Below, piece by piece: positions 1 through 8,605 of a stretch of 64,000 nt of DNA; position 1 is the first letter of the stretch; every line of letters starts with the position of its first letter. Location: positions 1 through 64,000 of the forward strand of contig JACPPC010000011.1 in assembly GCA_016191225.1 (NCBI GenBank). The letters run 5' to 3'. Below the pieces are notes generated by a model. The model worked only from the letters and a program-made list of their open reading frames with translations, was not told the DNA's origin and did not search any database. The stretch is from Gemmatimonadota bacterium. GTDB taxonomy: Bacteria > Gemmatimonadota > Gemmatimonadetes > Gemmatimonadales > Gemmatimonadaceae. The position numbers were made by a program, and so were the translations under genes.

Positions 1-1
1 C

Positions 2-139
2 GAGCTGATCGCGCGCATCGATGCCTACGTCACTCGCTACAATCGCACCGCGCGTCCGTTCAGCTGGACGGCGACGGCCGACTCCATTCTCGCGAAGCTC
101 ACGCGACTTGCGAAAGCAATTAGCGGGACGCAACACTAG
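2..139 (+). pseudogene. C-terminal end of an IS630-family transposase, cut by the window edge
   Basis: An open frame enters from the left edge and ends at TAG 137-139, giving 45 residues. The stretch with RPFSWTATADSILAKL is the characteristic C-terminal tail of IS630-family DDE transposases, which lies just after the catalytic glutamate region. The catalytic residues themselves are outside the window, so intactness cannot be judged. The stop codon coincides with a CTAG tetranucleotide (136-139) that abuts the IS481-family element starting at 141, so that element appears to have landed at the very end of this gene. Family assignment is by recognition of the tail motif. Confidence 0.7.
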
Positions 140-140
140 A

Positions 141-1179
141 TGTTGTTGGTGAGGAGGTTGTTCACAGGGCGGTCGCCAAGTGCAGCAGGGGGGGCAGGTA
201 GTTGAGGGCCGAGTGCCCGCGTACCTCATTGTACGTCCGGAGGTAGCGGGCCAGCCACTCGGTGCGCTTCTGGGACGAGGGATAGGGGCGCACGTACGCC
301 CACTCCCGGAGCAGCGTCTGGATCAGGCGCTCGACCTTGCCGTTCGTGCGGGGGGTGTAGGGGCGCGTGCGCTTGTGGGTGATGCCCTCGCTCTGGAAGA
401 GCGCCGCGACGAGCCGACTCCGATAGGGGCTCCCGTTGTCGGTGAGGACGGAGCGGACCCGGACCCCGAGCGCGGCGTACCAGGCCAGCGCGCGGGCCAG
501 GAAGGCGGCGGTCGTGGTGGCCCGCTCGTCCGGCAGCACTTCGGCGTAGACGACGCGGGAGTACGCGTCGATCGCCACGTGCACCGTTTCCCAGCCGATG
601 CCTCGCACCCGGGTGCGCCGATCGCCGCGGATGCGATGCCCGACCCGCCCGATCCGCCCAAGCGACTTCGTGTCGACGTGCAGCAGCTCGCCGGGGGCGT
701 GCATCCCGTAGTGGCGCACGGCGCGCGGCGGCTCGAGCCGCGGGAGTCGCTGCAGGCCCTGGCGCCGCAGGAAGTGGATCACCGTCAAGAGCGCGATGCC
801 GGTCTCCTGCGCGATCCGCGTCGAACTCCACCGGTGGCGCTGCCGCCCCCGCAGCATGGCGCGGCGCAGATGCCGCGGGAGCTGCGTCCCGAGGCGCCGG
901 GGACGGGAGGAGCGGTCCGCCAGCGCGGCCGGGCCCCCGGCGCGATGGCGGGCGCCCCACTTCCACACCGTGCGGACGGAGCAGGCCGCGCCCCCGGCGA
1001 CCGCCGCCGCGGGGTGGCCGGCGCGGATGGCCGCCACGACCGCGAGTCGCCCCGCGCGGGTCAATCGTGCATTCTTGTGGATGTTCACAGAAGCCTCTGA
1101 CTGGGTGTCGGTTGAGTGTCTCGACAACCCCAGTCTGCACGCTGGCTACGCTCCTGTGAACAATCTCCTCAATAACAAC
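141..1179 (-). mobile_element. IS481-family insertion sequence, 3' edge interrupted by an IS30-family element
   Basis: The left end begins TGTTGTTGGTGAGGAGG at 141. The right end, read in reverse complement from 1179, is GTTGTTATTGAGGAG followed by ATTGTTCACAGG. The 28-bp inverted repeats (141-168 against about 1153-1179 plus one displaced base) match at about 25 positions. The terminal A expected at the right end is found at 2413, beyond the IS30-family element. CTAG occurs at 136-139 and again at 2415-2418, matching the NCTAGN target known for IS481. Without the inserted element the IS would be about 1040 bp, normal for the family. It encodes one transposase. Confidence 0.85.
162..1088 (-). 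CDS. IS481-family transposase
   Basis: This is a DDE transposase for the surrounding IS. I chose the GTG start at 1088 because family members typically begin MNIHKNARLT and this reading gives VNIHKNARLT; an ATG at 1127 in the same frame would add 13 residues. The N-terminal third is a helix-turn-helix region (SVRTVWKW). The catalytic core shows HVDTK, LTDNGSPY and NGKVERLIQTL, supplying the D-D-E triad. At 308 residues it is about full length for the family with no internal stop, so it may be active. The stop codon (162-164) lies inside the left inverted repeat. Confidence 0.9.
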   Translation of the reverse strand: MNIHKNARLTRAGRLAVVAAIRAGHPAAAVAGGAACSVRTVWKWGARHRAGGPAALADRSSRPRRLGTQLPRHLRRAMLRGRQRHRWSSTRIAQETGIALLTVIHFLRRQGLQRLPRLEPPRAVRHYGMHAPGELLHVDTKSLGRIGRVGHRIRGDRRTRVRGIGWETVHVAIDAYSRVVYAEVLPDERATTTAAFLARALAWYAALGVRVRSVLTDNGSPYRSRLVAALFQSEGITHKRTRPYTPRTNGKVERLIQTLLREWAYVRPYPSSQKRTEWLARYLRTYNEVRGHSALNYLPPLLHLATAL

Positions 1180-2410
1180 GGTGGGTTCAACCGATCGGTG
1201 CAACACGTGGGGCCAGGACCGCCGCGGGCGTGCGGAAGCCAAGGGTCTTGCGGGGGCGAGTGTTGAGCCGGTTCGCGATACGATCCAGATAGGCTTGGCT
1301 GTAGCCCGACAGGTCGGTCCCGTCGGGGAAGTACTGGCGCAGAAGTCCGTTGGTGTTCTCGTTGCTGCCGCGCTGCCACGGACTCTGCGGGTCGCAGAAG
1401 TAGACCGCGACGTCGGTGGCGACGGTGAACTTGTGATGCTGCGCCATCTCCGTCCCACGGTCCCACGTGAGCGAGTGCATCAGCCCGGCGGGGAGACGTT
1501 GCACCCGGCGAATCAGGGCGCGCACGACGGTCGTGGTGTCCTTGCCACCGACCCGGATCAACTGCACAAACCGCGACTGCCGCTCGACGAGCGTCACGAT
1601 GTGCGAGTTCCGGGCGCCGGCCAGGAGATCCCCTTCCCAGTGCCCCGGGATGGCCCGGTCCGCCACCTCGGGCGGCCGCGCGCTGATCGACACCGCGTCG
1701 ACGATCTGGCCACGCCCTTGCCCCGTCGTCGACGCCCGCTGACTCCGGCGCATCGTGCGCCGGGTCCGCAGGTGCTGTTGCAGTTCGCGCTTGAGCGCGC
1801 CGCGGGCCTGGATGAAGAGCGTCCGGTAGATCGTCTCATGCGAGATCCGCATGGTCGGGTCGGCCGGGTAGGCGGTCACGAGCCAGCCCGCGATCTGCGC
1901 CGGCGACCATTGCGCGCGGAGCTGCTGGGCGACGACGCGCCGGAGCTCGCGATGGGTCGCCAAGCGGCAGCGCTTCGGGCGCCGCGCGGTCGCCCACGCC
2001 CGGGTGTCGGCGGACTCAGCACGGTAGCGCAGCGGGCCAGCATTGCGGGCAATCTCCCGACTGATCGTCGACGGGGCGCGGTGGAGCTCCGCTGCAATCG
2101 AGCGCTGCGAACGGCCGGCCGCCAGTCCGCGCGAAATCGCCTCGCGCTCCGTACTCGTGAGCACCCGCGCCGCGCGGGTGCGGGGCGGGCGGGCCACGCC
2201 CCCGTGCGCCAGCAGCACGCCGCGCACGGCCCCAGCGTACCGGCCGAGCGCGGCCCCGATCCCCGTCAACGTCTGGCCCGCGTGCCACCGGGTCCAGATC
2301 TCGTCCCGCTGTCGCCCCGTCAGTCGGGGACGTCGCCGCTGTGCCATGGAACCAACCTCCGATGAGAGCAACCAATCAACCACTGTTGCACCCACCGGTT
2401 GAACCCACCA
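1180..2410 (-). mobile_element. IS30-family insertion sequence inserted in the right end of the IS481-family element
   Basis: The 26-bp terminal inverted repeats are 1180-1205 (GGTGGGTTCAACCGATCGG then TGCAACA) and 2385-2410 (reverse complement GGTGGGTTCAACCGGTGGG then TGCAACA). They differ at three positions. The dinucleotide AC flanks both sides (1178-1179 and 2411-2412), consistent with the 2-bp target duplication usual for IS30. The element is 1231 bp, typical for the family, and carries one intact transposase gene on the minus strand. Removing it and one AC copy restores a perfect IS481-type end followed by GCTAG. Confidence 0.9.
1187..2347 (-). CDS. IS30-family transposase
   Basis: The protein starts MAQRRRPRLTGRQRDEIW and has two helix-turn-helix segments: one near residues 12-45 and one around RSQRSIAAELHRAPSTISRE, the classic IS30 HTH motif. 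The DDE core contains HWEGDLLAG, LTWDRGTEM and SPWQRGSNENTNG, the last being the family's glutamate motif. It has 386 residues from the ATG at 2347; the frame is open 16 codons further upstream. It appears complete, and its stop codon lies in the terminal repeat at 1187-1189. It is transcribed against the flanking chromosomal genes. Confidence 0.93.
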   Translation of the reverse strand: MAQRRRPRLTGRQRDEIWTRWHAGQTLTGIGAALGRYAGAVRGVLLAHGGVARPPRTRAARVLTSTEREAISRGLAAGRSQRSIAAELHRAPSTISREIARNAGPLRYRAESADTRAWATARRPKRCRLATHRELRRVVAQQLRAQWSPAQIAGWLVTAYPADPTMRISHETIYRTLFIQARGALKRELQQHLRTRRTMRRSQRASTTGQGRGQIVDAVSISARPPEVADRAIPGHWEGDLLAGARNSHIVTLVERQSRFVQLIRVGGKDTTTVVRALIRRVQRLPAGLMHSLTWDRGTEMAQHHKFTVATDVAVYFCDPQSPWQRGSNENTNGLLRQYFPDGTDLSGYSQAYLDRIANRLNTRPRKTLGFRTPAAVLAPRVAPIG

Positions 2411-2413
2411 CAG

Positions 2414-2929
2414 CTAGCGCACGGTCAGCGCTACAGCAGGCGCGTACTGCCGGCATGCACACCCACCTGAGGCCGCCGCAAGTGCGGGCACCGAGACCCG
2501 GCGCGTGCGCTGCCGTGACGAGACCGCCTCTCTGCTCTCACGTCACGAGCACGTTGGCGGTCTCCGTTCGAATGGAGACGCCCCCCAGACAGTGTCGCAT
2601 CTTGACAAAGAGCCCTGCGCAGTGCGTATTAAGTGCAACCACTGGATGCAGACGCCGAGTGTTTGCACAGTGCCCGGCCGCTCGCACATGAAGTGCTTGC
2701 CTGACGGCCCGATCGAGACAACCCGCTTGCGGTCGCCAGAGCATCGCGCGATCTCCGCTTACATTAGAGGTGCTCGACTGAGATGTCGCCACGCAAATCC
2801 TGAGGGCGCCCGTCGCTCCGATCTCGCATTCGAGTTCACACTCAACGGTGGGAGTCGTATTACAGGTTGATGGCGAATGCGCTCCCCGCTCCTGGGAGCT
2901 CTCTTGCACGGAAACGGAGGACATATCGA
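2414..2929. other. Non-coding stretch between the IS cluster and the first accessory gene
   Basis: About 515 bp with no convincing gene. Several short frames occur on both strands, but none resembles a protein family or has a good ribosome binding site. The only notable element is a promoter-like TTGACA/TATTAA pair at 2602-2632. The composition looks less GC-rich than the housekeeping regions, like the two genes that follow. CTAG at 2415-2418 marks the outer boundary of the IS481-type insertion. Confidence 0.5.
2602..2632 (+). promoter_or_regulatory. Possible sigma-70-type promoter
   Basis: A perfect TTGACA lies at 2602-2607 and TATTAA at 2627-2632. The spacer is 19 nt, slightly long. It lies about 300 bp upstream of the lipoprotein gene at 2930 with no gene between, so it could produce a long leader for that gene. 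Sequence match only. Confidence 0.25.
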
Positions 2930-3844
2930 ATGACACCGATAGCACTGGCACATCGAATGCGCGCTGCCAGCACGAGCGAGCGCCAACGAGGAGGATTCTC
3001 GCGTTCCTCCTGCACGCGCATCCACTCTGCGATACTGGCCCTTTCGATCGCCGCTTGCTCTGGCGAGCTACCGAACACGGTTCACTTCCGTCAGGCCTCA
3101 GGCCCGCTTGAGGTGAGCGTCGCGAACTTGAGCAGTCCCGCGACGCTCGTCGCGGACCTGGAGGTCACCATCGAGCCCGACGGCTCCGCGGGCAACTCGG
3201 TGCTCGCACACTCGTCAACGTTGCACTTCGAGTACAACCGCACAAGCAGTGGCGAATGGCACTCGCTATCACGCGTAAGCGCGCTTGATGGCGTTGCTCG
3301 CCCACTCGCTCCTTCCGTAGCCGTTGATGCCGGCGTTCCTAGTGTCTTCTCTTCGCGGGGCGACATCCTCGGGAACGGACAGCGTGTAGCGTTGCCACTC
3401 GCATTCGATTCGATCTCCGGACGGCTCGCCCGCGAGCGCCTCCCTCGCATGCCGCCGAGACCGAAACAGCTCCAGCGCTCGGCCGATCGCACATCGGATC
3501 CACTTGAACGCTTCATCACACGCCCATCATCCGCCTCGGCACGCCGCCTGCAACTCACTGGACGTCTAGGTGCGTCCCAACCAGCCGGCGCGGGAACTGA
3601 GCGTTACTCGAGCGACTCCCACGGCACACACTTCGAAATGATCGTGGACAGCACGAGCGGCGCGACTCTGCGTGAACTGGTGCGCACCGCCGACGGCAGT
3701 GTCGTCGAGAAGTTGCACTCCTACTCGCCGCTCCCATCGGGCGACCTCGTCCGCTCCGAGTCTCGCATTTTCTTCTCGTCGACAGCGCCGGGCAGCACTC
3801 GCAAGTCTCTTCGCTTCACGCTCGTCAGACTAGTCATTGAGTAA
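2930..3844 (+). CDS. Hypothetical lipoprotein of unknown function
   Basis: I start at ATG 2930 because GGAGG (2916-2920) lies 9 nt upstream; the open frame extends further 5' without better support. The product is 304 residues. A basic N-terminus and a hydrophobic run end in a lipobox, SIAAC followed by SGE, with the candidate lipidated cysteine near residue 43. The mature part is Ser/Arg-rich with beta-like segments such as TLHFEYN and THFEMIVDSTSG. I recognise no family. It is followed 14 bp later by the broken lipase gene and may share its transcript. Codon use looks less GC-biased than in the housekeeping genes, suggesting acquired DNA. The location (envelope-anchored) is inferred from the lipobox only. 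Confidence 0.7.
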   Translation: MTPIALAHRMRAASTSERQRGGFSRSSCTRIHSAILALSIAACSGELPNTVHFRQASGPLEVSVANLSSPATLVADLEVTIEPDGSAGNSVLAHSSTLHFEYNRTSSGEWHSLSRVSALDGVARPLAPSVAVDAGVPSVFSSRGDILGNGQRVALPLAFDSISGRLARERLPRMPPRPKQLQRSADRTSDPLERFITRPSSASARRLQLTGRLGASQPAGAGTERYSSDSHGTHFEMIVDSTSGATLRELVRTADGSVVEKLHSYSPLPSGDLVRSESRIFFSSTAPGSTRKSLRFTLVRLVIE

Positions 3845-3858
3845 CCCGAGGTCTCGAC

Positions 3859-4620
3859 ATGTTACGCTTGCGAACCAGTCTCCCTCGCCGAGCGGGCATT
3901 TGCTGCCTTGCTCTCTGGATGTGCGGTCTGACGGTGTCCGCAGTCGACGCACAGCCCTATGCTGTACTCATGCAGCACGGCTTCTTGAGTGACCGCAGTA
4001 CTTGGAACAGTGTGAAATGGGCGTTGGCGAAGGAATTCGATGCGGAGTTTTACAACTTCACAACCGGCGCCGGCAAGTCCTTCCCAGCGCAGGCCGACTC
4101 TCTGCGCGCACAATGGACGGGTTTCCCTTCCAACACAGTCTACATTGGGCACAGCAACGGAGGTCTCGTCGGCCGGGAGTTGCTTCGCTCTGGTTCGGCA
4201 TGGAAGGGCATTATCACGGTCGGGACGCTTCACACAGGAGCACCGCTCGCCGCCTCAGCGCAGAACGGCACCCTCGCCGTCGCCGGTACCGTCGTCATCC
4301 AGTCCGTGCTTGCGCCTATTGTACTGTATTCGTCCTATCTCGAGCAGTCCGTTCACTGGTTCGCAATCAGCGAGTACGCTTTCGCTATCGCCGACGTTGT
4401 CGGTCAGTTCGGGTTTATCTATGCACTAGTGCACGTGAACAACTCGGACGTCCTTTCGCAAATGCACCCGGCGAGCGGGTATCTCGCAGATCTGAACAGT
4501 GGTGCCAATCTAGCGCACGAGTCCGCGATGACGAGTCATCGCATCGAAGTGTCTTCGACATTGAACTCTTCGAATGGCATTCGGATGCGTGCTTTCGGCG
4601 TTCCGGCATCATCTATATGA
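3859..4620 (+). pseudogene. 5' part of a frameshifted secreted lipase/alpha-beta hydrolase
   Basis: An N-terminal signal peptide (roughly residues 1-31, ending VSAVDAQ) leads into an alpha/beta-hydrolase fold. The oxyanion-hole motif is QHGF (about residue 40). The nucleophile elbow is YIGHSNGG with Ser99, and the region resembles triacylglycerol-lipase/PGAP1-like enzymes. The frame ends at 4620 just after GVPASSI. The protein plainly continues in the +1 frame (YDDFTNTRDFF onward, near 4613), where the remaining catalytic residues lie. This fragment therefore carries the serine but lacks the acid and histidine, and should be inactive alone. A real frameshift or a sequencing error would explain it. 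Confidence 0.75.
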
Positions 4621-5299
4621 CGACTTTACGAACACTCGCGATTTCTTCGAAGGGCTTTATCTCGCGGCGTGGGCGCATTGGCAATACGACATTGACACGT
4701 CCGATCCGTTGTGGGCTGAGAAGGAGGGACACGCTTGGATGTGGCTGGAAGGGGCGCTTGCCATTGCGTCTATGGACCGCATCTACTGCGGACTCATCGG
4801 TGTCCTCCAATCGGACTTGACTTGCGGCCCGAGCGACGGCGTCGTGCCGCTCGAGCGCCAGAGGATGCCGAATCCAACCGCCTCGTACGTCTTGGTCGAC
4901 GTTGGGCACGTGCGGGAGACCGGCAATGACACGTTGGACTTCGCCAGCTACTCTCAATCGCGAGATGTCTTGAGACTCGCGCTGCTTCGCATCGGAGTCC
5001 CCACCCGACCAGCTCCCGCGCTCGCTCTGAGCGTCGGCTCCATCGTCGGCCCGAGTGCAACCGCTCAGCTCATGACGGACGCATTCAGCGTCGCCATCAG
5101 CGGCGGCACGGCTCCTTATGCGTTCAGGTGGAGCGTGAACGATGTTGCATTGCAGGACGGCCCAAGTCCCACATTCGAGTTCACCAACACGGGCGCGGAC
5201 TACTCGGTTACCTTGCGTGTCGAGGATGCTGCTGGATTAAGTGTCACGCGCGCGAAGTCGGTGACCGTTACGAATTGCGGTGGCCCGCTCTACTGTTAG
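4613..5299 (+). pseudogene. 3' part of the frameshifted lipase, with a C-terminal PKD/Ig-like domain
   Basis: This frame continues the hydrolase from 3859. It supplies the likely catalytic aspartate in GPSDGVVP and the likely histidine in DVGHVRETGND, both at the order and spacing expected after the serine. The C-terminal 80 residues (GPSATAQ through VTVTN) form a PKD/Ig-like module with the typical GGTAPYAFRWSVN and YSVTLRVEDAAG patterns. In its own frame the ORF is open from ATG 4574, but the first 13 residues are out-of-frame noise and no ribosome binding site is visible. Rejoining the two parts gives a secreted enzyme of roughly 480 residues. Confidence 0.72.
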
Positions 5300-5303
5300 C
5301 TTC

Positions 5304-6476
5304 ATGCCGGCATCCGCGAGCCGAAGATCCAATCGTCGCTCCATCGCGACGCTTTTCTGGGGTGCGCTCCTGGTCGCCGCCGCATGCGATCGGCTGTCAG
5401 GGCTTTTCGGCGGCGAGTCGCCTGCGGGCGAGTCGCGTGTCGCGTGGAAGTACAACGTGCTCGGCGAGCTGACCGTTCCCGCCTTCGACGACTCCCTCGC
5501 CTTCTTCGCCGCCGCGAATCACCAGGTCTTCGCGCTGGACAAGCGCACCGGCGCGGCCCGGTGGGCCTCGCCGCCCTACAACGGGGGAATCGCGCCGGGC
5601 ACGGCGCTCGTGGTGATCGGCGATGTCGTCGTCTATCCCGACTATGACATCTATGCCTTCGATCGCGCGACCGGTGCGCTCCGGTGGGTCTTTCGCGATG
5701 GCCCCGAGGGTAACGTCGGGCACGGCGCGTTGGATCGGGACGGCACTCGTGTCTATGCCGGCTCCACCAACGGGTTCGCATTCGCCATTGGAGGCACAGA
5801 CGGGCACCTGGCGTGGAAGAGCACCGTCGCGACCGATACGACGCCGACGAGGGTGTTCGATCCCATGGTGGATGGCGACCTGGTCGCCGTGGTATACACC
5901 CGTGCCACGAATCCCGTCTCGGGCGGCGTCGCGGCGCTCGAGCGCTCGACGGGCGCCGTGCGCTGGAGGCGGGAGCTCCTTCCGGCGACGCCCGGCCAGC
6001 CGAGTGGTGGATGGAACAGGGCGGGGTTCTCCGGCGCCCTCGTGATCGTGCCGTCGACCAACGGCAGCGTGCACGCGTTCGACCGGATTACGGGAGATGA
6101 AGTGTGGAAGCGGGATCGCCCCGCGGCGCTGCGGCCCACGGAAGGAGACGACCAGCGCCTTGTCGTCGCCAATGGAGTGGTTGTCGTCGCGTCGGCGGGG
6201 TTGACGACGCTTAGCGGCCTCGACGCGGCGACCGGCGCGCAGCTCTGGCAGCGCTCACCGGGCCGAGGATCGATCGTCAGCCCGATGACCGCCGTCGGTG
6301 ACGTCGTCTACCTGACCTACCTCTCCGGGCAGCTCTCCGCGGTGAACGCGCAAAATGGCGCCACGCTCTGGGAGGTGTCCGTCGGCGCGCAGGACCCGCT
6401 CTGGATGAGCCCGGCGGCGGACACCTCGTACCTGTTTGTCCCCGGGGCTCACGGCTTCTACGCGATTCGGCGTTGA
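5304..6476 (+). CDS. PQQ-type beta-propeller lipoprotein (BamB-like fold)
   Basis: Start ATG 5304 gives 390 residues with a signal peptide ending in the lipobox LVAAAC (Cys28). An earlier ATG at 5280 would overlap the broken gene. The mature protein is a series of seven or so PQQ/WD-like blades. The repeated pattern is VFALDKRTGAARW, IYAFDRATGALRW, VAALERSTGAVRW, VHAFDRITGDEVW, LSGLDAATGAQLW and LSAVNAQNGATLW. That architecture is shared by BamB and by many surface lipoproteins. BamB is a subunit of the BAM complex, but no BAM gene is adjacent, so the specific role is open. A TACTGT hexamer sits 7 nt before the start codon. Confidence 0.85.
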   Translation: MPASASRRSNRRSIATLFWGALLVAAACDRLSGLFGGESPAGESRVAWKYNVLGELTVPAFDDSLAFFAAANHQVFALDKRTGAARWASPPYNGGIAPGTALVVIGDVVVYPDYDIYAFDRATGALRWVFRDGPEGNVGHGALDRDGTRVYAGSTNGFAFAIGGTDGHLAWKSTVATDTTPTRVFDPMVDGDLVAVVYTRATNPVSGGVAALERSTGAVRWRRELLPATPGQPSGGWNRAGFSGALVIVPSTNGSVHAFDRITGDEVWKRDRPAALRPTEGDDQRLVVANGVVVVASAGLTTLSGLDAATGAQLWQRSPGRGSIVSPMTAVGDVVYLTYLSGQLSAVNAQNGATLWEVSVGAQDPLWMSPAADTSYLFVPGAHGFYAIRR

Positions 6477-6533
6477 GCGCCCTTCCCGCGGCCCCGGAAC
6501 CCTCCCCCCGGCCCGCGCATTTGGCTATCGTAA

Positions 6534-7742
6534 ATGCCCGTGCGACAGCCGCTTCCCAACCTCCCGATCGACCGCCTGCGCGACCCCGCGCTGCGCACCA
6601 TCGCGGCCAAGCTGGCCGCCGGCGAGCGCCTCGACCGTGCCGACGCCCTGGCCGGCTTCGACACCCGTGACCTGATCGGGCTCGGACTTCTCGCCGACGC
6701 CGCGAATCGCGCCCTCAACGGCGAGGTGGTCACCTTCGCGGCCAACCAGCACATCAACCCGACCAACATCTGCGTCCTCCGCAAGACGTGCGCGTTTTGC
6801 GGCTACGCGCGGCTGCCGAAGGAGCAGGGGGCCTACCGCTACACCCTCGACCAGGTGCTGGCAGAGGCCGCCCACGCGGCCGACGGGCTGACCAAGGAGT
6901 TCCACATCGTCGGCGGCCTCGACATGCAGGCCGGGCTCGAGTACTACGTCACGATGTTCCGCGCCCTCAAGGCGAACTTCCCCCACGTCCACATCAAGGC
7001 CCTCACCGCCGTCGAGATCGCGCACATCGCGCGGATCGAGAAGATGACGTGGAGCGACGTCCTCGCCGCCCTGCGAGACGCCGGCCTCGACACCCTCCCC
7101 GGCGGCGGCGCCGAGACCTTCAGCGCCGCGGTGCGCGAGCAGATCGCCGGCAAGAAGCTCGGCGGCGCCGACTACATCGGCGTGCACCGCGCGGCTCACC
7201 AGCTCGGCATCCGCTCCAACTGCACGATGCTCTACGGCCACGTCGAGACGCACCAGGATCGCGTGGAGCACCTGCAGATGCTGCGCGACCTGCAGGACGA
7301 GACCGGCGGCTTCCTGGCCTACATCCCGCTCGCCTACCACCCCGACGACAACGCCCTCGGCGCGCAGCTCGGCCGCACCGGCACCGCGACGGGGGGGAAT
7401 GACGACCTCAAGATGCTCGCCGTCGGCCGCCTCTTCCTCGACAATTTCCGGCACATCAAGTCGCACTGGATCATGGTCACGCAGCCACTGTCCCAGGTCG
7501 CGCTCCACTTCGGCGTCAACGACCTCGAGGGCACCGTGGTGCGCGAGAAGATCTACCACGCCGTGGGCGCCCACACGCCGCAGGGGATGACCCTCGACCA
7601 GCTGCTGCGCCTGATCCGCGGGGCGGGGAAGGTGCCCGCCGAGCGCGACTCGTTCTACAAGGTGCTGCGCACGTTCGAGGGGGAGCTGGCGGCCCTCCCG
7701 GACCAGGACGCGATCGCGCGCGCCGCCGCCGGGGCCGCCTGA
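6534..7742 (+). CDS. mqnE: Aminofutalosine synthase MqnE (radical SAM)
   Basis: This enzyme joins 3-[(1-carboxyvinyl)oxy]benzoate to adenosine (via SAM) to form aminofutalosine in the futalosine route to menaquinone. It is a 402-residue radical-SAM protein with matching motifs (HIVGGLDMQ, IKALTAVEIAH, LPGGGAETFS, MLYGHVETHQDR, YIPLAYHPDDNALG). The cluster-binding cysteines are Cys80, Cys86 and Cys89, a CX5CX2C spacing rather than the usual CX3CX2C; the codons read clearly. It is followed after 2 nt by mqnA, and mqnC is next, so three pathway enzymes are co-transcribed. A TATCGT hexamer directly precedes the ATG and no Shine-Dalgarno is obvious. Confidence 0.94.
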   Translation: MPVRQPLPNLPIDRLRDPALRTIAAKLAAGERLDRADALAGFDTRDLIGLGLLADAANRALNGEVVTFAANQHINPTNICVLRKTCAFCGYARLPKEQGAYRYTLDQVLAEAAHAADGLTKEFHIVGGLDMQAGLEYYVTMFRALKANFPHVHIKALTAVEIAHIARIEKMTWSDVLAALRDAGLDTLPGGGAETFSAAVREQIAGKKLGGADYIGVHRAAHQLGIRSNCTMLYGHVETHQDRVEHLQMLRDLQDETGGFLAYIPLAYHPDDNALGAQLGRTGTATGGNDDLKMLAVGRLFLDNFRHIKSHWIMVTQPLSQVALHFGVNDLEGTVVREKIYHAVGAHTPQGMTLDQLLRLIRGAGKVPAERDSFYKVLRTFEGELAALPDQDAIARAAAGAA

Positions 7743-7744
7743 CC

Positions 7745-8575
7745 ATGCGCGTCGGGCGAATCCCCTACATCAACTGCTACCCGGTGTACGGGGCGATCGA
7801 CCGCGGCATCGTACCGCTCGACGCCGAGCTGGTGAGCGGCGTGCCCACGAGGCTCAACGCCCTGATGGCCGAGGGAGCGCTGGACGTGAGCGTGGTGAGC
7901 GCCGTCGAGTACGCCCGGGACTGGGAGCGCTACCTGCTGCTGCCCGACCTCGGCATCACCTGCGACGGGCCGGTGCGGAGCGTGATGCTCTTCTCGTCGC
8001 GCCCGGCGCAGGAGCTCGGCGGCGCGCGCGTGGTCGTGAGCCGGAGCTCGATGACGAGCGTGGCGTTGCTCGAGCTGCTCTTCGCCCACGTCTGGCGCGC
8101 GAAGCCGGACTTCATTCCCGGCGACGCCGAGCCGCGCGACTTTCCCGCCGCCGACCGGGCCGACGCCCGCCTCGTGATCGGCGACGCGGCGCTGCTGCTG
8201 CAGAGCGGCGACCACGCCGCCACCCGGGAGTTCCCGTACGCCTACGACCTCGGCGCCGAGTGGAAGGCATGGACGGGACTGCCGTTCGTCTTCGCCGTCT
8301 GGGTCGCGCAGCGCGCCACCCCCACCGACGACGCCCTCGGCGCCCATGCCGCGCTGATCAAGAGCCGCGACTGGGGGCTCGCCCACCTCCCCGAGCTCGC
8401 GCGGCAGGCGCACGACGCCACCGGCGTGAACGACCGCGACTGCCTGGCCTACCTGTCCGGCCTCGACTGGCGCTTGTCGCTGCCGCACCTCAAGGGCCTG
8501 TCGGAGTTCTTCAACCGCCTCGAGCAGGCGGGGAAGGTCCCGGCCGGCAAGCTCGTCTTCCTCAGCGCGGCCTAG
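7745..8575 (+). CDS. mqnA: Chorismate dehydratase MqnA
   Basis: MqnA dehydrates chorismate to 3-[(1-carboxyvinyl)oxy]benzoate, the first committed step of futalosine-dependent menaquinone synthesis and the substrate for MqnE upstream. The 276-residue protein has the family's periplasmic-binding-protein-like fold. Its N-terminal signature is RVGRIPYINCYPVYG, followed by SGVPTRLNALM, SVVSAVEYARD and a GDAALLL segment. There is no signal peptide, as expected for a cytosolic enzyme. The start ATG follows the mqnE stop by 2 nt, implying translational coupling. Length and motifs are normal. Confidence 0.95.
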   Translation: MRVGRIPYINCYPVYGAIDRGIVPLDAELVSGVPTRLNALMAEGALDVSVVSAVEYARDWERYLLLPDLGITCDGPVRSVMLFSSRPAQELGGARVVVSRSSMTSVALLELLFAHVWRAKPDFIPGDAEPRDFPAADRADARLVIGDAALLLQSGDHAATREFPYAYDLGAEWKAWTGLPFVFAVWVAQRATPTDDALGAHAALIKSRDWGLAHLPELARQAHDATGVNDRDCLAYLSGLDWRLSLPHLKGLSEFFNRLEQAGKVPAGKLVFLSAA

Positions 8576-8605
8576 CGCGCCCGATCCGCCCTTCGCACCG
8601 CGACC

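Noticed and set aside
4600..4625. Programmed ribosomal frameshift in the lipase gene
   Set aside because: I see no slippery heptamer or downstream hairpin at the junction. Gene decay or an indel is simpler.
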